Made by a program: the position numbers and the translations under genes | Shown here: positions 9,695-19,745 of the stretch, one piece after another | How positions within the stretch are numbered: position 1 is the first letter of the stretch | How the letters are laid out: each line of letters opens with the position of its first letter | The notes under the pieces: generated by a model | Databases searched by the model: none | Seen by the model: the letters and a program-made list of their open reading frames with translations, nothing else | What the model was told of the DNA's origin: nothing | Assembly: GCA_047528255.1 (NCBI GenBank) | Contig: CP180024.1 | Coordinates: 62,001-126,000, forward strand | Length of the DNA stretch: 64,000 nt | Direction: 5' to 3' | From: G047528255 sp047528255 | GTDB taxonomy: Bacteria; Bacteroidota; Bacteroidia; Flavobacteriales; Blattabacteriaceae

Positions 9695-10648
9695 TTACCC
9701 TTCAAATACGCCCATGTTGATGTATTTCTCCTGCCGGACTTTGATAAGTTCTGAAGAATCAAGGGCAGAGAGTTCTTTATAACTTTTGAGAATCTGTTTT
9801 TTGACAAACTTATACGCCTCCTCAGGATGGAAGTGCGCGCCCCCGAAAGGCTCCTTGATGATATCGTCGATAAGCTTCAAACGAAGCATATCATTAGGGG
9901 TAAGTTTTAGAGCCTCGGCAGCCTTCTCTTTATGCTCCCAGCTTCGCCAAAGTATAGTGGAACAACTCTCAGGAGATATCACGGAATACCAAGTATTTTC
10001 CATCATATAGACTCGGTTTCCGATACCGATTCCCAAAGCGCCGCCGCTAGCGCCCTCCCCTATGATAATAGACAAAACGGGAACTTTCAAACACATCATC
10101 TCATAAATATTCCTCCCGATCGCTTCACCTTGACCACGCTCCTCAGCCTCCAATCCCGGATAAGCTCCGGGCGTATCGATTAATGTAACGATAGGCTTTC
10201 GAAACTTTTCGGCCAATTTCATCAAGCGCAGGGCTTTTCTATACCCCTCGGGATTGGGCATACCGAAACGTCGATACTGACGATCTTTGGTATTCTTGCC
10301 CTTCTGAGTCCCTATAAACATGAAAGTTTTGTTGTCTATTTTTCCGAAACCACCTACTACGACCTTATCATCAGCCACATTACGATCTCCATGAAGCTCG
10401 ATAAAATTATTCTTTGTGACAGCTTTGATATAATCGAGCGCATAAGGCCTATTGGGGTGTCTGGAAAGTTGCACTCTCTGCCAAGGAGTCAAATTGGCAT
10501 GTATCTCCTTGATAGCATTTTTCAACTTCAACTGAAGTTGAGCACAAGTCTCTTTGGTATCTATTCCACTCTCTTTCCCAAGAAGAACACATTTATCATA
10601 TTGTTCATAAAGCTCTTTGATCGGCTTTTCAAAATCGAGATATTCCAT
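9695..10648 (-). CDS. accA: Acetyl-CoA carboxylase carboxyltransferase subunit alpha
   Basis: The 317-residue protein is the alpha subunit of the carboxyltransferase that, with AccD, transfers CO2 from biotin to acetyl-CoA to give malonyl-CoA, the first step of fatty acid synthesis. Motifs: DFEKPIKELYEQY at the start, ELHGDRNVADDKVVVGG, IDTPGAYPGLEAEERGQGEA and GEGASGGALGIG (oxyanion glycines). I chose the ATG at 10648 because MEYLDFEKPI is the family start; a further in-frame ATG at 10681 lies inside IS sequence. A perfect -7 box TATATTTG ends 17 bp upstream and an IS right end abuts it directly. Confidence 0.95.
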   Translation of the reverse strand: MEYLDFEKPIKELYEQYDKCVLLGKESGIDTKETCAQLQLKLKNAIKEIHANLTPWQRVQLSRHPNRPYALDYIKAVTKNNFIELHGDRNVADDKVVVGGFGKIDNKTFMFIGTQKGKNTKDRQYRRFGMPNPEGYRKALRLMKLAEKFRKPIVTLIDTPGAYPGLEAEERGQGEAIGRNIYEMMCLKVPVLSIIIGEGASGGALGIGIGNRVYMMENTWYSVISPESCSTILWRSWEHKEKAAEALKLTPNDMLRLKLIDDIIKEPFGGAHFHPEEAYKFVKKQILKSYKELSALDSSELIKVRQEKYINMGVFEG

Positions 10649-10665
10649 ATATATACATATTGAAG

Positions 10666-10673
10666 CAAATATA
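10666..10673 (-). promoter_or_regulatory. accA -7 box (TATATTTG) abutted by an IS
   Basis: On the minus strand TATATTTG matches the Bacteroidota -7 consensus TAnnTTTG, 17 bp before the accA ATG. The IS right tip begins at the next base (10674). No TTTG-like -33 element is present 17-23 bp upstream within the IS, so the original -33 box seems to have been displaced. Whether the promoter still works is unknown. Confidence 0.55.
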
Positions 10674-11845
10674 GAGACCATTGTGTTAATGGTAGATTAC
10701 GTTTACTCAGTCTTCTAGATGGGTTTCGTTGGAGACGATCTAGATTTAGCCTTTCACATCGTATTCGAAATACTATTGATTATAAATTAATTAATTATAT
10801 CTGTTTTATGAACAGCGTATAATGATGCCAGAGGGCACGATACAAATTATGGCCATAGCCTCCATAAGATGCGGGGCATGAACACGAGCTAATCCTTTGT
10901 AACAAGCCTTTTCTGATCTAAACTAACGCTTTATACTGCCAAAGTACGATCTACTACCCATCGGGTTTTACTCACTAATTTGTTGAATACATATAGCTAT
11001 CCTACTTAAAACGGGTCTATAAACTTTTTTCTGTATACTCTTTTTGATGCCTCGACTATGAAAGTAAGACAAATTGGCTAGCACTTGGTAACTTTTGTCT
11101 GCATATATTTATCTAGGTTTATATTCTAATTTGCTTATTAATAGCTTTAATTCTCTACTATCAGGATCATTAGGTGCTACGCTATGTATACTACTAGTAT
11201 CATTCGATCTTTATTTACCCTATGTTCTTCTTGTATCCGTAGTAGAATTTACCTAATTTTTGAGCCATTTACCTTAAGTATCTACTCCTAATTAAGTCTC
11301 TTTTTTCCTTGCTTTTCTTTGAGTGATTTGCTTTTTCCTTTCTTTCTTTTGCTCCCTCACTACGTAGGGGAGAATCTCCATTAAGAGTAAGGGCTCTCAG
11401 TGTAATACTGGTATTTACTATCACTGCTATTTTAACTATACCTTATATTTTTCTAATTCCTTATTAATCTTTTCACTAAACTCTCATATGCCTTTTTGGT
11501 TACTATTTCATTGCGAAATCTGCATAGAGTCGTATGGTCTATGGTCTGATCCTCTAATCGAAAACCAAAAAATTGCATGCAGCTCAAGGATTTTTTCACC
11601 AATTTTTCGTTCCTATCTGACTGAGATCATACCAATGACTTAAAAGCATCCTCGTAAATAACGATATTACCACTGTAAGCAGATTGTTCGTTTATTCCCT
11701 GGACTTTTTGATACATTTTTCTTATTTCTTTCTTCATCCCATCCTAGTGGATCAGTTTGTTTAGCTATTCAAAAAAAATACTTTTCCTCGTGTTGCATTC
11801 AATATAAAGTTAGCTAAAACTTATTTAGGAACTACTTCTTATCAT
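10674..11845 (-). mobile_element. IS5-like element, degenerate minus copy lacking its left tip
   Basis: The right end GAGACCATTGTGTTAATGG starts at 10674. The copy reads through the usual 3' non-coding segment and the decayed transposase, with no open stretch above about 60 codons. It fades out near 11845, after the region matching TTCACTAAAGCTTATTTG; the terminal 100 bp or so of the left end are missing. Confidence 0.75.
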
Positions 11846-12018
11846 AAGGGGGGTGTTTTTTACTCTAAATTTAAAATATATTAATTTGATTTACAAGTAT
11901 TTAATTTTTTTTTCGTGCAGTGGTTTTAAAACTCTTTTTGTTCTATCAGCTTACGGAATTGATTTACTTATTCAAAAGATCTATTTACATTTGTTCACCA
12001 ATCTTAATCTCCCCGAAG

Positions 12019-12103
12019 GGAGAGTTGCCGGAGTGGTTAACGGAGCAGTTTGCTAAACTGTCGGCAGGAGACTGTCGCGTGGGTTCGAATCCCACACTCT
12101 CCG
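12019..12103 (+). tRNA. tRNA-Ser(GCT)
   Basis: Acceptor arms GGAGAGT and ACTCTCC pair over 7 bp. The anticodon stem GCAGT/ACTGT encloses loop TTGCTAA with anticodon GCT. A long variable arm follows, as expected for serine, and the T-arm is GTGGGTTCGAATCCCAC. CCA is not encoded. It is the first of three clustered tRNA genes. Confidence 0.95.
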
Positions 12104-12114
12104 CCGGTAGGGAC

Positions 12115-12189
12115 CGGGGTGTAGCGTAGCCCGGTTATCGCGCCTGGTTTGGGACCAGGAGGTCGCAGGTTCGAATCCTGCCACCCCGA
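12115..12189 (+). tRNA. tRNA-Pro(TGG)
   Basis: Acceptor CGGGGTG pairs with CACCCCG. The anticodon arm CCTGG-TTTGGGA-CCAGG gives anticodon TGG, and the T-arm is GCAGGTTCGAATCCTGC. It lies 11 bp after tRNA-Ser and is probably cotranscribed with it. Confidence 0.95.
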
Positions 12190-12215
12190 CAGAGTGTTAA
12201 TATTTTAAGGGAATA

Positions 12216-12289
<74 letters not shown>

Positions 12290-12558
12290 CGGGGGAAACA
12301 ACTTAAACATAAGTTATGTAATCATCGAATTTTATTTCTCATTCTCTCTTTAATTTCTTGTTTTTTTGTAAATTTATTACTTCTTTCAATAAAAATAATT
12401 CACAAATTTTCCGCATGATTATTAGGATAACGCTCTAAAAATAAGATAAAATCACAAAAGAAGGGCCCTGTCAAAATCATCTGCAAGTATAAAGAAAAAA
12501 AAGAAACGTAGAAGTACAAGCTTTTATGCTTTTGAGCGGTAATTGAACTAGAATGTTT
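12290..12558. other. Spacer after the tRNA cluster, no gene seen
   Basis: AT-rich sequence between the tRNA cluster and the next IS. No open frame of note, no clear hairpin with a T-run, and no recognised RNA. Confidence 0.5.
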
Positions 12559-13315
12559 GAGAATGTTGCATGAGAAAAGGAGGTTAAAATCTTTGTAAAT
12601 AAATATACCATATCGAAACCATTGTGTTAAGGTTAATTACGTCTTGTTAAGCCATCCTAGATGGGTTTAGTTGGGAGGATATATATTTAATCTTTCACAC
12701 CGTATTCGAAATACTAGTTAATTATAAAACAATTAATTACATATATTATTATTAAAAATTCATAATAATACCAGGGAAATCATATAAATTATGAGCGATA
12801 TCCTCCATAAGACGCTGTGCATGCACAGCGAGCTAATCCATTTGTACGAACCTTTCCTGATCCAGGCCAACGCTTTATACTCTCAAAAATACGTTCTACA
12901 ATCCATCGGGTTTTACTCACTAATTTATTGAATAATATAGCTACCCTATTTAAGGTCCGGTTCCTATAGGTTTTATTCTGTATAGGGTATTTGATGCCTC
13001 GATTATTAAAGTAAGATACGTTAGCTGGTACTTGGCAACCTTTGTCTGTATATACGTCTCTGAGGTTATATCCTAGTGATTATTAATAGATTTAGCACTC
13101 TACTATCTTGCTCATTGGCTGCTACGCTATGTATTGCTAGTATCATTCCATGAGGCGATTAACACAATGGTCCCGTTCTATATATAGTTCACTAAAGCTT
13201 ATTTGTGCGGTGCTTCTGAGCATAGAGCCGAATTTTTTTATTTTCTACTCCAAGTATACGAGACAATATATTTATTTACAAATATTTTAACTTTCTTCTC
13301 TCATGTATCGTTCTC
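12559..13315 (-). mobile_element. IS5-like element, deleted L-L composite
   Basis: A 56-bp plus-oriented left end (12559-12614) is joined directly to the right end of a minus copy (GAAACCATTGTGTTAAGG at 12615). The minus copy loses several hundred bp of transposase and ends with its left end at 13315. At the deletion point (about 13151-13173) lies a right-tip scar, GATTAACACAATGGTC flanked by GAGGC. The unit is bounded by two inverted left ends. Confidence 0.8.
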
Positions 13316-13542
13316 GATATGAGACGCGTTATGAAGAAGAAAAAACAGCCGATTATCAGAGTTTAATTTTTCGATTCTTACGAAGATTCCCCTTCGTATA
13401 AAGGAACCGGAGCGACAAAAAGCCAAAAATCCGGACAAAAAAGAAGACGGAAATTAAACAAGAAATCTAGACAAATAGTGAAGCAAAAAGATAATAAACA
13501 TTAGTCATAATATTGATAACCAAATTAATAGAAAAAAATTAG
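13316..13542. other. Spacer with a decayed basic reading frame
   Basis: A frame starting MRRVMKKKKQPIIRV meets a stop and then continues without a start as a lysine- and arginine-rich tail (SQKSGQKRRRKLNKKSRQ) to the TAG at 13502-13504. It may be the end of a lost gene. I cannot assign a family and give it no function. Confidence 0.3.
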
Positions 13543-13615
<73 letters not shown>

Positions 13616-13866
13616 GGCCAGGTTCGCAAATATAGCGGAAAAATATAATTTGAGATCATTGTGTTAATGGTGGATTACGCTTATTCAGCGTCTTAGATGG
13701 GCTTCGTTAGATAAAACGTAGATTTAGTCTTTCACATTGTATTCGAAATATTATTCTCTTATAAATTAATTAATTATATCTATTTTTATGAACAGCACAT
13801 AATAATACCAAGGGCACGATACAAATTATGTTCCATAGCCTCCATAAAATTCTGGGAATGTAAAAG

Positions 13867-14056
13867 ATGATGCTATGGCTCATAATTTGTATCGTACCCT
13901 TGGAATTATTATGCGCTGTCCATAAAAATAGATGTGATTAATTAATTTATAATCAATAGTTTTCAAATACAATGTGAAAAACTAAATCTACGTTTTATCT
14001 AATGCCCCATCTAGGATGGCTGAATAAACATAATACACCATTAAGATAATGGTTTC
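13867..14056 (+). mobile_element. Solo IS right-end fragment (plus) forming a fold-back with the flanking right end
   Basis: This piece runs from the end of the transposase region (GCTATGGCTCATAATTTG) to the right tip ATAATGGTTTC at 14056. With the minus-oriented right end at 13652-13866 it makes an inverted repeat of nearly 190 bp with almost no spacer. No left end accompanies it. Confidence 0.7.
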
Positions 14057-14709
14057 ACGATCTAATCCTTTGTAACGATATTTCTTGATCCAACCACTCT
14101 TTATACTGCAAAAAGTACGTTCTACTACCCATTGGATTTTACTCACTAATTTGTTGAATAATATAGTTATCCTACTTAAGGGAGGTCTCTATAGACTTTC
14201 TTCTGTATAGGGTCTTTGATCCTCGACTATGAAAGTAAGATAGGTTGACTGGTACTTGCTAACCTTTGTCTGCTTATACTTCTCTAGTATTATATATTAG
14301 TTTTCTTATTAATAGATTTAGATTTTTAGTATCATACTCATTGGTGGCTACGATATGTAGTGCTAGTATCATTCCATTTTTATCCTTCACCTATGTCCTT
14401 CTTGTATCCGTAGTAGAGTTTACTTGATCTCTTGAGCCATTTTCCTTGAGTGTCTACTCCTGATTGAGTCTCTTTTTTTTCCCTTGCTTTTCTTTGACTG
14501 ATTTGCTTTTATCCCTCTTCCTTCCGATCCTCTTACTACGTAGGTAGGAGATCACTTTGGAGTAAAGAGACTCACTATAATACTGGCATCTACTATCATT
14601 CCTTTTTTAAGTATCTCCTGATTCTTTTCTAATTCCTTATTGATGTTTTGCAGTTAAGCTCTCATATTTCTTTTTGGCTACTATTTCATTGCAAAATCTG
14701 AATAGATTC

Positions 14710-15978
14710 TAGAAGGTTGCATGGGAGGAGAAGGTTAAAATGTTTGTAAATAAATATATTATTTCGTCTATTTGGAGTAGAAAATAAAAAATTCGGCTCT
14801 ATGATCAGAAGTAGCGAACAAATAAGCTTTAGTGAACTATATATGGAACGTTCTACCAGAAGGAGTGAGTTTTTCAAAAAGGTTAAACACCTTGATCCAC
14901 TAGGAAGTGTATGAAGAAAGAAATAAGAAAAATATATCAAAAAGGCCATGGCATAAAAGCTGAACTTGCTTACAGTGGAATATCGTTTTTAAGATGATGC
15001 TTTTGAGTCACTGGTATGATCTCAGTGATGTAGGAAAGGAACAATTGGTGAAATAATCCTTAAGCTGCATGCGCTTTTGTGATTTTCAATTGGAAGATCA
15101 GATCCCAGATCATACGACTCTATGCATATTTCGTAATGAAATAGTAGCCAAAAAGGAATATGAGAGCTTAGTGAAAACGATCAATAAGGAATTAGAAAAG
15201 AATCAGACGATAGTTAAAACAGGAGTCATAGTAGATTCCACTATTATAGTGGTCTTTTTGCTCCCAAGGGGCTCCCACCTACGTAGGTGGAGGATCGGAA
15301 GGAAAAGGGGCAAAAGAAAATAAGTCAAAGAAAAGAAAGGGTAAAAAAAAGATTCAATCAGGAGTAGAGACACTCAAGGAAAATGGTTCAAGAAATCAGG
15401 TAAACTCTACTATAGATACAAGAAGCACATAGGTGAGGATAAAAATGAAATGAACTAGAAGTATATAGCGTAGCAGCCAATGATTATGATAGTAGAGGAT
15501 TAACCCATTATAGCAAACTAGGATATAACCCCACAGAAGTAGTATGCAGACAAAGGTTACCAAGTGCCAGTCAACGTGTCTTACTTTCATAGTAGAGGCA
15601 TCAAAGATCGTAGATAGAATAAAGCCTATAGGAACCGTCCCTTAAGTAGGGTAGCTATATTATTCAACAAATTAGTGAGTAACCCCCGATGGGTAGTAGA
15701 ACGTACTTTTTGCAGTATAAAGCGTTGGTTTAGATAAGGAAATGCCGTTACAAAGTATTAGCTCGTGTGCATGCCCAACATCTTATGGGAGGCTATGGGT
15801 ATAATTTGTATGATTCCCCTGGAATTATTATGCGCTGTTCATAAAAATAGATATAATTAATTAATTTATAATAAATAATTTTTTTGAATACAATGTTAAA
15901 GAGTAAATCCACATCGTCTCCAACCAAGCTCATCTAGGAGGTTGAATAAACGTAATCCACTATTAACACAATGGTCTC
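14710..15978 (+). mobile_element. IS5-like element, full-length degenerate plus copy nested in a minus copy
   Basis: The left end (TAGAAGGTTGCATGGGAG) is at 14710 and the right end (ATTAACACAATGGTCTC) at 15978, 1269 bp apart. Transposase pieces remain open, such as 15069-15323 with FQLEDQIPDHTTLCIFRNEI, but several frameshifts separate them. It splits the transposase gene of the surrounding copy inside the segment encoding the HTTLC motif. Confidence 0.8.
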
Positions 15979-16479
15979 GAATCGTATGATCTGGGATCTG
16001 ATTTTCCAACCGAAAACCACAAAAGTGCATGAAGCTTAAGGATTATTTCACCAATTGTTCCGTTCCTACATCACTGAGATCATACCAGTGACTCAAAAGC
16101 ATCATCGTTAAATAACGATATTCCACTGTAAGCTGGTTGTCTTTTATTTCCTAGCCTTTTTAATATATTTTTTTATTTCTTTCTCTATCGCTTTCCAGTG
16201 GATCAACGGTTATTAATCTTTTGAAAAACTAACTCCTTCTGGTAGAGTGTTTCATATATAGTTCACTAAAGCTTATTTGTGCGGGACTTCTGAGTATAGA
16301 TCTGAATTTTTTTTATTTTCTATCCCAAATAGACGAAACAATATATTGATTTACAAAAATTTTAACTTCTTTATCCCATGCAACGTTCTCAATTTATACG
16401 AAAATGGACTTGATGTTTTTTTTAAGAGAGCTAAGGCCTCCTAAAGGTAAACATATTACAGTTCCATAAGAAATCTCAC

Positions 16480-16510
16480 TTTGTCATAAGGTCAAAAAAA
16501 TTCATCTTTG
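16480..16510 (+). promoter_or_regulatory. Promoter of the outer-membrane protein-lptC operon
   Basis: TTTG at 16480-16483, a 19-bp spacer, and CATCTTTG at 16503-16510 match the Bacteroidota primary sigma consensus TTTG-N19-TAnnTTTG with one mismatch. The start point would fall near 16517, about 20 bp before the ATG at 16538. This argues against an in-frame start at 16508. Confidence 0.6.
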
Positions 16511-16537
16511 CTGAGATTAACTTTAGAAATTGATTTA

Positions 16538-17833
16538 ATGCTTTCAACAAAATATTCCCTATTTGCCTTGTCCGCGTTTTTTTTCTTTTTGTCCGAAGTA
16601 AACGGGCAAGATCTTTCTGTTTCTTCATACAGTTACTTCGGTTTGGGCGAGGAAAAATCTGAAAATAATGTGCCCTCGCACACTATGGGAGGTATCTCCA
16701 CAGCATATGAAGCTCCTTTCGGAGCAAGTCTGAATTTTTCTAATCCTGCTGCTAACACAAAAGTATCGACAACCTTGTTCAGTACTAACGTCACACTTGA
16801 TCAAATGAACTTCTCCGGAAGGAGGGTTTTGAAGTATCAAAACACGTTTTATTTTTCAAATATTTCCCTTGGTTTTCCTCTCAGAGAAAAAACTATTTTA
16901 GGATTTGGTTATCAACCTTATACAGGTTATTATAATCGCATGTATGGCCCCAATTCTGCTCAATATCAATTCGATGAGGAAAGAAAAATCATCAAAGGAA
17001 GCGGTGGGCTCAATTCTTTTCATGCCTTTTTGAGGTATAAGATCGATAATAATTGGAGTGTAGGTCTTCGAGGAAACTACTTGTTCGGCAGTCTCACGAA
17101 CCAATATCTATTTTACACTTCTCCGGATTTATCCCAGGTTGCTTTGCAAGAAGATCGGATCAATGGAATAAATCTAACTGCGGGTATATTCTCCATCATG
17201 CCCTCTGCAACGGGAAGAATATTTTCTGCAGGAGCTACTTATGGGTTCGGAAAAAAAATGACTGTAAAGAGGACGATGAACAGATTCAACACACTCAACG
17301 GAGACACAGAACAAGGCTCTTGGACGACAGAAACCGTTACTGAAAACATTCCGTTGAGGTTACCGATGTCGGCAAGCTTGGGTTTTTCTTATAGAGAAGA
17401 CAATAAATGGATGCTGAGCACTCAATATGATTGGAAAAAGACCTCAGAACTTGAGGCTATCAAGCACAATACTCCCGGGTTGGATGAGGCTTACAGAAAC
17501 TCACAAAAATTTTCTGTAGGAGGTTATTGGATCCCTCAATACAATTCTTACAAAAATTATCTTGACAAGATTATTTATCGATTCGGGTTGTATTATAAAA
17601 ATACAGAACTGTACATCAACCATCAAGGCATATCAGACTATGGTTTAACATTGGGCATTGGGTTGCCGATAAGAAAAAGAGAATCAGAGGAAAGCACTTC
17701 TTATTTAAATATAGGACTGGCCCTAGGCCAAAGGGGCTCCACCAAAAAAAATCTAACCCGGGAGAGGTATTTCAGCGCTAAAATAGATTTTTCCTTTGGG
17801 GCAAAATGGTTTCAAAAAAGAATTTACGATTAA
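16538..17833 (+). CDS. Outer-membrane beta-barrel protein (flavobacterial, upstream of lptC)
   Basis: The 431-residue protein begins with a signal peptide (MLSTKYSLFALSAFFFFLSEVNGQ). Alternating aromatic beta strands follow (SSYSYFGLGEE, GASLNFSNPAANTK), and it ends in strands typical of outer-membrane barrels (SAKIDFSFGAKWF near the C-terminus). The family sits immediately upstream of lptC in many Flavobacteriales; its cargo is not known and I infer none. A fitting promoter precedes it. An IS ends about 150 bp upstream, where other flavobacteria often carry a pantothenate kinase gene. Confidence 0.8.
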   Translation: MLSTKYSLFALSAFFFFLSEVNGQDLSVSSYSYFGLGEEKSENNVPSHTMGGISTAYEAPFGASLNFSNPAANTKVSTTLFSTNVTLDQMNFSGRRVLKYQNTFYFSNISLGFPLREKTILGFGYQPYTGYYNRMYGPNSAQYQFDEERKIIKGSGGLNSFHAFLRYKIDNNWSVGLRGNYLFGSLTNQYLFYTSPDLSQVALQEDRINGINLTAGIFSIMPSATGRIFSAGATYGFGKKMTVKRTMNRFNTLNGDTEQGSWTTETVTENIPLRLPMSASLGFSYREDNKWMLSTQYDWKKTSELEAIKHNTPGLDEAYRNSQKFSVGGYWIPQYNSYKNYLDKIIYRFGLYYKNTELYINHQGISDYGLTLGIGLPIRKRESEESTSYLNIGLALGQRGSTKKNLTRERYFSAKIDFSFGAKWFQKRIYD

Positions 17834-17857
17834 TGCCCAAATTAATGGCATGAAAAA

Positions 17858-18421
17858 ATGTATTCCCTCTTAACAAGAATACTTTCGTCAGTCACTTTCG
17901 CCTTACTGATATGTTGCGGGGAAAAAACTATCCCGTCTGCAAACAAGAAGAAAAAATTTGTTTCCAGAATCTTTATTCGGGCACAGATCATATTAAAAGA
18001 ATCCGGTTTGGTCAAGATCAACCTTCAAGCACCGTTAATCGAGGAATATACCTCCTCTGAAAAAAATAATGCCTACACACTGTTCCCTAAAGGAGTGAAG
18101 CTTCATTATTATGAAAAAGAGAAAGCCCAACTGGGCTTTTTACAAGCTGACTGGGGTAAAGCCATGGAAGAAGAAAAACTTTACGAAGTTCAAGGAAATG
18201 TAATGATCACGAACTCGTGTAAAGACACGTTGAAAACTTCACATATTTTCTGGAACAGAAAAGAACGAAGAATTTATAACGATGTGCCTACCGAGATTCA
18301 TCGTGCTGATGGGACTGTAATCAATGCGAAAAATGGATTGGAAGGATCCGATGAATTGAAAGAAATCACCTTGAAAAACACTGATGGGCTTATCCATCTA
18401 TATCAAGACCCTGCACGATGA
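17858..18421 (+). CDS. lptC: LPS export periplasmic protein LptC
   Basis: The 187-residue protein has a lipoprotein-type leader (LALLIC-like stretch FALLICCGEKT, acceptor Cys near residue 19-20) and a beta-jellyroll of the LptC/DUF1239 family: KLHYYEKEKAQLGFLQADW, YEVQGNVMITNSCKDTL, NAKNGLEGSDELKEI. LptC links the inner-membrane LptBFG transporter to LptA during LPS export. It follows the barrel protein by 24 bp and overlaps the next start by 4 bp (ATGA), so the genes are translationally coupled. Confidence 0.85.
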   Translation: MYSLLTRILSSVTFALLICCGEKTIPSANKKKKFVSRIFIRAQIILKESGLVKINLQAPLIEEYTSSEKNNAYTLFPKGVKLHYYEKEKAQLGFLQADWGKAMEEEKLYEVQGNVMITNSCKDTLKTSHIFWNRKERRIYNDVPTEIHRADGTVINAKNGLEGSDELKEITLKNTDGLIHLYQDPAR

Positions 18422-19680
18422 TAACATATATCTGCATTATTTCAATCACTTTGATCCTTTCAGCCTTTTTCTCTGGAATGGAGATGGCATTTGTCTCTTG
18501 TGACCGTTTCCAGATCGAATTGGAAAAAAAGAAAAACACTTTACGCTCAAGGTTGCTCACTCGTATTGTCGGACAACCGAGAGAGTTTATTGCCACCATG
18601 CTCATAGGCAACAATATAGCACTGGTGATCTATGGGATTTATATGGGGCGCCTCATCGGGAAATTGCTATTTCCTATAATGTGGAGCCAAAATGAAGATT
18701 CATTATGGGGCTTGTTTTTACAGACGTGCTTATCAACTTTGATTATTTTAATCATTGCGGAATTTTTACCCAAGCTCATCTTTAGAGTATATGCTCACGA
18801 GACTTTACATTTTTTCATCATCCCCATTTACAGCGTTTTCAAGCTTCTTTCTCCCGTGACCCGATTCATTATGTGGATATCTAACGATTTTCTCAAACTC
18901 TTGGGAAATAAAGAAAAAGATCAAGTGAAGATTTTCGATAAAGAAGACCTAGGGCTTTTCATTTCCGAAAAAATACAAGATACCGAACCTTCCAAAATCG
19001 AATCCGAAGTAGAAATCTTTCATAAAGCTTTAGATTTTTCTCAAATCAAAGCGCGAGAATCTATGGCGCCTCGCAAAGAAATGATCGCCGTAGAACTAGA
19101 TACACCTATTGAAGATGTCAGTCGAAAATTCACGGACGAAGGATTGTCAAAAATCATTATCTATAAAGACAACGTAGATAACATCATTGGATATATCCAC
19201 TATCTTGAATTATTTAAAAAACCTCAAAATCTTCGCTCAATACTCCTTCCGATAGAATTCGTCCACGAAACTATGCCCGCTCAAGCGATTATGAACATGT
19301 TGATCAAAAAACGAAAAAGCGTTGCTATAGTGCTGGACGAATACGGAGGAACGGCAGGACTAATCACCATAGAAGATGTTTTGGAAGAGTTGCTCGGTAA
19401 TATAGAAGATGAACACGATAAAGTCCAATACACGGAGAAAAAAATCGGAGACCATAAATTTCTTTTTTCAGCCCGCCTCGAGATCGACTACTTAAACAAT
19501 CGATACAAACTCGAACTACCCCAGTCGGAAGACTATGAAACACTCGGAGGTTTTATTGTATCCCATACCGAAGACATCCCTAAAGAAGGAGAAATATTAA
19601 CATTAAATGATTTTTATTTTGAAGTTAAAAAAGTGTCTAAAAACAAAATAGAAGAAGTTCTGCTACGAAAATATAGATGA
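18418..19680 (+). CDS. CNNM/CorC-HlyC family membrane protein (hemolysin-like)
   Basis: The 420-residue protein has an N-terminal CNNM (DUF21) membrane domain with hydrophobic segments at about 5-25, 60-80 and 95-120. A CBS pair follows, with AMAPRKEMIAVE as the entry motif and DEYGGTAGLITIEDVLEELLG at its end, and then a CorC/HlyC C-terminal domain (DYETLGGFIVSHTEDIPKEG). The family is linked to Mg2+/Co2+ efflux or homeostasis; the old name hemolysin is not informative. It overlaps lptC by 4 bp and lies in the usual flavobacterial order before the PpiD-type gene. Confidence 0.88.
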   Translation: MITYICIISITLILSAFFSGMEMAFVSCDRFQIELEKKKNTLRSRLLTRIVGQPREFIATMLIGNNIALVIYGIYMGRLIGKLLFPIMWSQNEDSLWGLFLQTCLSTLIILIIAEFLPKLIFRVYAHETLHFFIIPIYSVFKLLSPVTRFIMWISNDFLKLLGNKEKDQVKIFDKEDLGLFISEKIQDTEPSKIESEVEIFHKALDFSQIKARESMAPRKEMIAVELDTPIEDVSRKFTDEGLSKIIIYKDNVDNIIGYIHYLELFKKPQNLRSILLPIEFVHETMPAQAIMNMLIKKRKSVAIVLDEYGGTAGLITIEDVLEELLGNIEDEHDKVQYTEKKIGDHKFLFSARLEIDYLNNRYKLELPQSEDYETLGGFIVSHTEDIPKEGEILTLNDFYFEVKKVSKNKIEEVLLRKYR

Positions 19681-19745
19681 ATATAAACATTTTTTATGAT
19701 TTGATTATTAAATTGTACTTTCGCCCCACACTAAACTTATGATAC

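Larger units (their letters stand above)
13652..16389 (-). mobile_element. IS5-like element, minus copy interrupted twice by other copies
   Basis: One minus copy can be followed from its right end (GAGATCATTGTGTTAATGG, 13652) to its left end (CATGCAACGTTCTC, 16389). It is interrupted by an inverted right-end fragment (about 13867-14056) and by a full plus copy (14710-15978). After each interruption its sequence resumes near where it stopped: ATCTAATCCTTTGTAAC at 14060, TCGTATGATCTGGGATC at 15982. The order of insertion is therefore readable: the outer minus copy is the oldest. Confidence 0.85.

Noticed and set aside
16508..16537. Start of the outer-membrane protein at 16508
   Set aside because: It would lie inside the -7 box, and the signal peptide is well formed only from 16538.
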